NCBI GenBank assembly: GCA_009787175.1
Contig: WRGM01000148.1
Coordinates: 1-16,454, forward strand
Direction of reading: 5' to 3'
Length of the DNA stretch: 16,454 nt
Origin: Candidatus Bathycorpusculum fermentans
Lineage (GTDB): Archaea; Thermoproteota; Bathyarchaeia; Bathyarchaeales; Bathycorpusculaceae
The notes under the pieces are model-generated. The model was not told where the DNA came from and made no database searches. It worked only from the letters and a program-made list of their open reading frames with translations. The position numbers and the translations under genes are program-made. Shown one piece after another: positions 14,740 through 16,454 of the stretch; the stretch's first letter is position 1; every line of letters begins with the position of its first letter.

Positions 14740-15467
14740 GCGTAGTCGGCATAGGTCCCGGCAGCCTTGACCATATAACCCCAAAAGTACGCGCCACTCT
14801 CGAAGAAGCCGACGTACTAATTGGCTATGGTACATATATAAAACTAGTTCAAAACCTAATCCGAAAAGACGCTGAAATAATCTCAGGAACCATGGGCAAA
14901 GAAGTAGAAAGAGCAAAAATCGCCGTTATGAAAGCCAATGAGAATAATAAAGTTGTCATGGTTAGCAGCGGAGACCCAGGCGTTTACGGCATGGCAGGCA
15001 TAGTATTAGAAATTGCTGCACAAGAAAAAACAGGCATCCCTATAGAAATCCTCCCAGGTATAACAGCCGCCTCAGCAGCCTCAGCACTTCTTGGTGCACC
15101 ATTAATTAGCGATTTCGCAGTAATTAGCCTAAGTGACCTCTTAACTCCGCTAGAAAAAATAGAGAAAAGACTAGAATTAGCCTCCCAAGCTGACATGTCC
15201 ATTGTACTATACAACCCCAAAAGCCAAGACCGCATTGAACCTCTAACAAGAGCATATGAAATCATGATGAAATACATAAACCCAGACACGCCCATCGGTA
15301 TCGTAAGACAAGCGGGACGAGAAGGACAAACAGCAAAAATTACAACACTAAAAAACCTGCTAAACGAAGAAATAGACATGGTAACAACAATAGTCATAGG
15401 CAACTCTGCAACTAAAACTGTTAACGAAAAAATGATAACCGCAAGAGGATACAACATTACAAATTAA
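14637..15467 (+). CDS. cbiH: Cobalt-precorrin-3 C17-methyltransferase, with unresolved start
   Basis: Methylates C17 and forms the ring-contracted lactone before CbiG acts. The enzyme itself is clear: LSVVGIGPGSLDHITPKVRA, EADVLIGYGTYIKLV, VVMVSSGDPGVYGMAGIVLE, EILPGITAASAASALLGAPL, SDFAVISLSDLLTP and MSIVLYNPKSQDR are CbiH/CobJ motifs. The problem is the start. Homology begins at about 14733 (CAA CTA AGC GTA GTC), next to the cbiG stop, with no ATG, GTG or TTG there. The only usual start in the open frame is TTG 14637, just after a GGAGGAG that encodes conserved cbiG residues; it would add about 33 polar residues translated from the cbiG shadow frame. Slippage at the cbiG A7 run, a rare start codon (ATT at 14652 or 14679) or a sequence error are alternatives. 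Confidence 0.9.
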   Translation: MRTSSINNSRKEFKIDTQKNNVKRNNHSNSRGQLSVVGIGPGSLDHITPKVRATLEEADVLIGYGTYIKLVQNLIRKDAEIISGTMGKEVERAKIAVMKANENNKVVMVSSGDPGVYGMAGIVLEIAAQEKTGIPIEILPGITAASAASALLGAPLISDFAVISLSDLLTPLEKIEKRLELASQADMSIVLYNPKSQDRIEPLTRAYEIMMKYINPDTPIGIVRQAGREGQTAKITTLKNLLNEEIDMVTTIVIGNSATKTVNEKMITARGYNITN

Positions 15468-15523
15468 AAACAGCCAACAATTGAACACAAATTTACCTTT
15501 TTATTGGAAAGTTGTTAATGTAT

Positions 15524-15535
15524 CGTAATATTACG
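15524..15535. promoter_or_regulatory. 12-bp perfect palindrome CGTAATATTACG
   Basis: Perfect inverted repeat with no spacer, about 70 bases upstream of the tbp box A. It could be a dimeric regulator site or chance in A+T-rich DNA. Confidence 0.25.
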
Positions 15536-15543
15536 TAAATAAC

Positions 15544-15551
15544 TTTTTTTT
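15544..15551 (+). terminator. T8 tract ending the corrin operon
   Basis: Eight consecutive T about 77 bases after the cbiH stop and before the tbp promoter. A weaker T5 lies at 15498-15502. No strong stem precedes it; archaeal termination often needs only a U-tract. Position supports the call. Confidence 0.45.
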
Positions 15552-15555
15552 GAAG

Positions 15556-15570
15556 AGTTCATTATGAACT
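15556..15570. promoter_or_regulatory. 15-bp palindrome AGTTCATTATGAACT, possible operator
   Basis: Seven-base arms around one central base, perfectly symmetric, 33 bases upstream of the tbp box A and just after the T8 tract. Size and position suit a small dimeric DNA-binding protein. No second copy was seen elsewhere in the window. Confidence 0.35.
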
Positions 15571-15602
15571 AACCGAAATTGTAAACGCGATAGATAGGTG
15601 TA

Positions 15603-15610
15603 TTTATAAA
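15603..15610 (+). promoter_or_regulatory. Box A (TTTATAAA) of tbp
   Basis: Exact archaeal box-A-type sequence. A transcript starting about 26 bases on (near 15632) would have a leader of about 27 nt carrying GGGGGG before the TTG at 15659. A CTATA-AC-TATAG palindrome (15613-15624) sits directly between box A and the expected start site, where a bound protein could block initiation. Confidence 0.65.
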
Positions 15611-15658
15611 GTCTATAACTATAGTAAGGTGTATACAATAATATATGGGGGGACATGT

Positions 15659-16321
15659 TTGTCACAAGTTAAAGCAACTATAAGTATAGAAAACGTTGTA
15701 GCCTCTGCAACGATAAACCAAAAAGTTGATCTTAACTCCATTTTGAAAGGCTGTTCCCCTGAGGATACTGCTAAAAAAATTTCTGGCATGAATTCTCGCT
15801 TAAAGCAAAAAAAACCTCAAACACCTATACGACAATCAGTGGAGCCTCAGAATTATCATGTAAAATATGAACCTGAAAAATTTCCTGGCTTAATTTTTCG
15901 TTTGAAACGCCCTAAGACTACAACTTTGATTTTTAATTCTGGAAAAATGGTCTGCACTGGTGCTAAGTCTATAAAGGAAGCACGGCGTGCAGTTATGAAT
16001 GTTATTAAGGAATTAAAGAAGAGCGGTATAATTATTATAAGTAAACCAGAGTTTAAAATTCAAAATATAGTTGCCTCTGGAAATTTAGGCGGCATGGCTG
16101 ATCTTGAAAAAGCCGCTGACATGTTAAAGAAGAATACTATGTATGAGCCTGAACAGTTCCCCGGTCTGATTTACCGTATGGAATCACCTAAAGTGGTCAT
16201 TTTATTATTCGCAAGCGGTAAACTGGTTTGCACAGGCGCTAAAAACGAAGAAGACGTTTATGCCGCCGTAGACAAGCTACACGAATTGTTTGAACAAACA
16301 AATTTTATTGATTATGAATAA
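15659..16321 (+). CDS. tbp: TATA-binding protein with an insertion in the first repeat
   Basis: General transcription factor that binds box A and recruits TFB and RNA polymerase. The 220-residue protein has two TBP repeats: IENVVASATINQKVDLNSIL, YEPEKFPGLIFRLKRPKT, LIFNSGKMVCTGAKS in the first; FKIQNIVASGNLGGMADLEKA, YEPEQFPGLIYRMESPKVV and LLFASGKLVCTGAKN in the second, then an acidic tail. The usual gap of about 11 residues between the first helix and the YNPEQF-like strand is 44 here, an insertion of about 34 residues (33-66) that is polar and Lys/Gln/Pro-containing; the second repeat is normal. I chose TTG 15659 because GGGGGG lies six bases upstream and the in-frame GTG at 15629 falls near or before the expected transcription start. 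It is separate from the corrin operon. Confidence 0.95.
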   Translation: MSQVKATISIENVVASATINQKVDLNSILKGCSPEDTAKKISGMNSRLKQKKPQTPIRQSVEPQNYHVKYEPEKFPGLIFRLKRPKTTTLIFNSGKMVCTGAKSIKEARRAVMNVIKELKKSGIIIISKPEFKIQNIVASGNLGGMADLEKAADMLKKNTMYEPEQFPGLIYRMESPKVVILLFASGKLVCTGAKNEEDVYAAVDKLHELFEQTNFIDYE

Positions 16322-16327
16322 AATAAG

Positions 16328-16375
16328 CCCAAAAATCCGTATGTATTGCGAATTTTTCATTAGACCGGATTTGGG
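16328..16375. terminator. Hairpin between convergent genes
   Basis: Left arm CCCAAAAATCCG (16328-16339) pairs with CGGATTTGGG (16366-16375) with a two-base bulge and a 26-base loop, directly after the tbp stop. Symmetric placement between tbp and a possible leftward gene end suggests a shared 3' structure; a loop this long makes it only moderate evidence. Confidence 0.35.
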
Positions 16376-16390
16376 ACAATATTATTTGTG

Positions 16391-16454
16391 TCAGGTTTTT
16401 CTTGCGTTTATGTTCTCTAAGTAGTTTAGGTAGCATAGGCGTTTGATGTTTAGG
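16391..16454 (-). CDS. Possible 3' end of a leftward gene cut by the window edge
   Basis: An open reverse frame enters from the right edge and ends at TGA (16391-16393), giving 20 residues, LNIKRLCYLNYLENINARKT. The peptide looks like ordinary basic protein sequence and its A+C-rich coding strand resembles hemD, but it is too short to identify, and the start lies outside the window. It would be convergent with tbp, with the hairpin between them. Confidence 0.3.
   Translation of the reverse strand, partial: LNIKRLCYLNYLENINARKT

Larger units (their letters stand above)
15468..15658. other. Intergenic region between cbiH and tbp
   Basis: The stretch of about 190 bp holds a T5 run (15498-15502) and a T8 run (15544-15551) suited to ending the corrin operon, three short perfect palindromes (15524-15535, 15556-15570, 15613-15624), the tbp box A at 15603-15610 and the GGGGGG ribosome binding site at 15647-15652. 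No gene is seen. Confidence 0.7.

Noticed and set aside
14984..15457. Open reverse frame of 157 codons opposite cbiH
   Set aside because: cbiH motifs run through this whole stretch, and the reverse product shows no family pattern. It does have hydrophobic runs, but these mirror A+C-rich cbiH codons.
15629..15658. GTG at 15629 as the tbp start
   Set aside because: It lies about 20 bases after box A, at or before the expected transcription start, lacks a ribosome binding site, and adds ten residues outside the conserved fold; TTG 15659 has GGGGGG upstream.
1..16454. CRISPR arrays, tRNA or rRNA genes, insertion sequences
   Set aside because: No regularly spaced repeats, tRNA-like cloverleaf with CCA-adjacent arms, rRNA segments, transposase or terminal inverted repeats were seen; nearly all sequence is accounted for by biosynthetic genes.

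Overview
The window comes from a low-GC archaeon. A TATA-binding protein gene at the right end, archaeal TTTAAATA/TTTATAAA box-A promoters, Shine-Dalgarno motifs of the GGAGG/GGTGA type and a short-form CbiX all point that way. I cannot place it to a lineage from sequence reading alone; a TACK-type archaeon (for example Bathyarchaeia-like) is a guess.

Nearly the whole window is one tetrapyrrole/corrin biosynthesis locus built as two divergent, tightly packed operons sharing a promoter region of about 50 bp around 7.3 kb. The leftward operon (7301 to 285) holds a cobyric/cobyrinic acid amidotransferase-like protein with swapped domain order, then precorrin-2 dehydrogenase, hemB, hemL, hemC, cobA (SUMT) and hemD. 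The rightward operon (7349 to 15467) holds hemA, a cbiX-cbiC fusion, cbiD, cbiE, cbiT, cbiL, cbiF, cbiG and cbiH. Most junctions overlap or lie within 1-12 nt, so translation is probably coupled. Together they encode the C5 route from glutamyl-tRNA to uroporphyrinogen III, methylation and oxidation to sirohydrochlorin, cobalt insertion (CbiX), and the oxygen-independent ring contraction and methylations to cobyrinate. The corrin reductase CbiJ and canonical CbiA/CbiP are not in the window; the permuted amidotransferase is the obvious candidate for an amidation step.

After the corrin operon come a T-rich stop region, an intergenic stretch of about 190 bp with three short perfect palindromes and a clear box A, and the tbp gene, which starts at TTG and carries an insertion of about 34 residues in its first repeat. 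A hairpin separates tbp from what may be the 3' end of a convergent gene at the right edge. The left 284 bp have no identifiable gene.

Most worth a second look: the permuted amidotransferase; cbiH, which has no credible start codon at its conserved N-terminus and overlaps cbiG by 103 nt; the TBP insertion; and strong blocks of alternating keto/amino strand bias that switch inside genes and do not follow coding direction.
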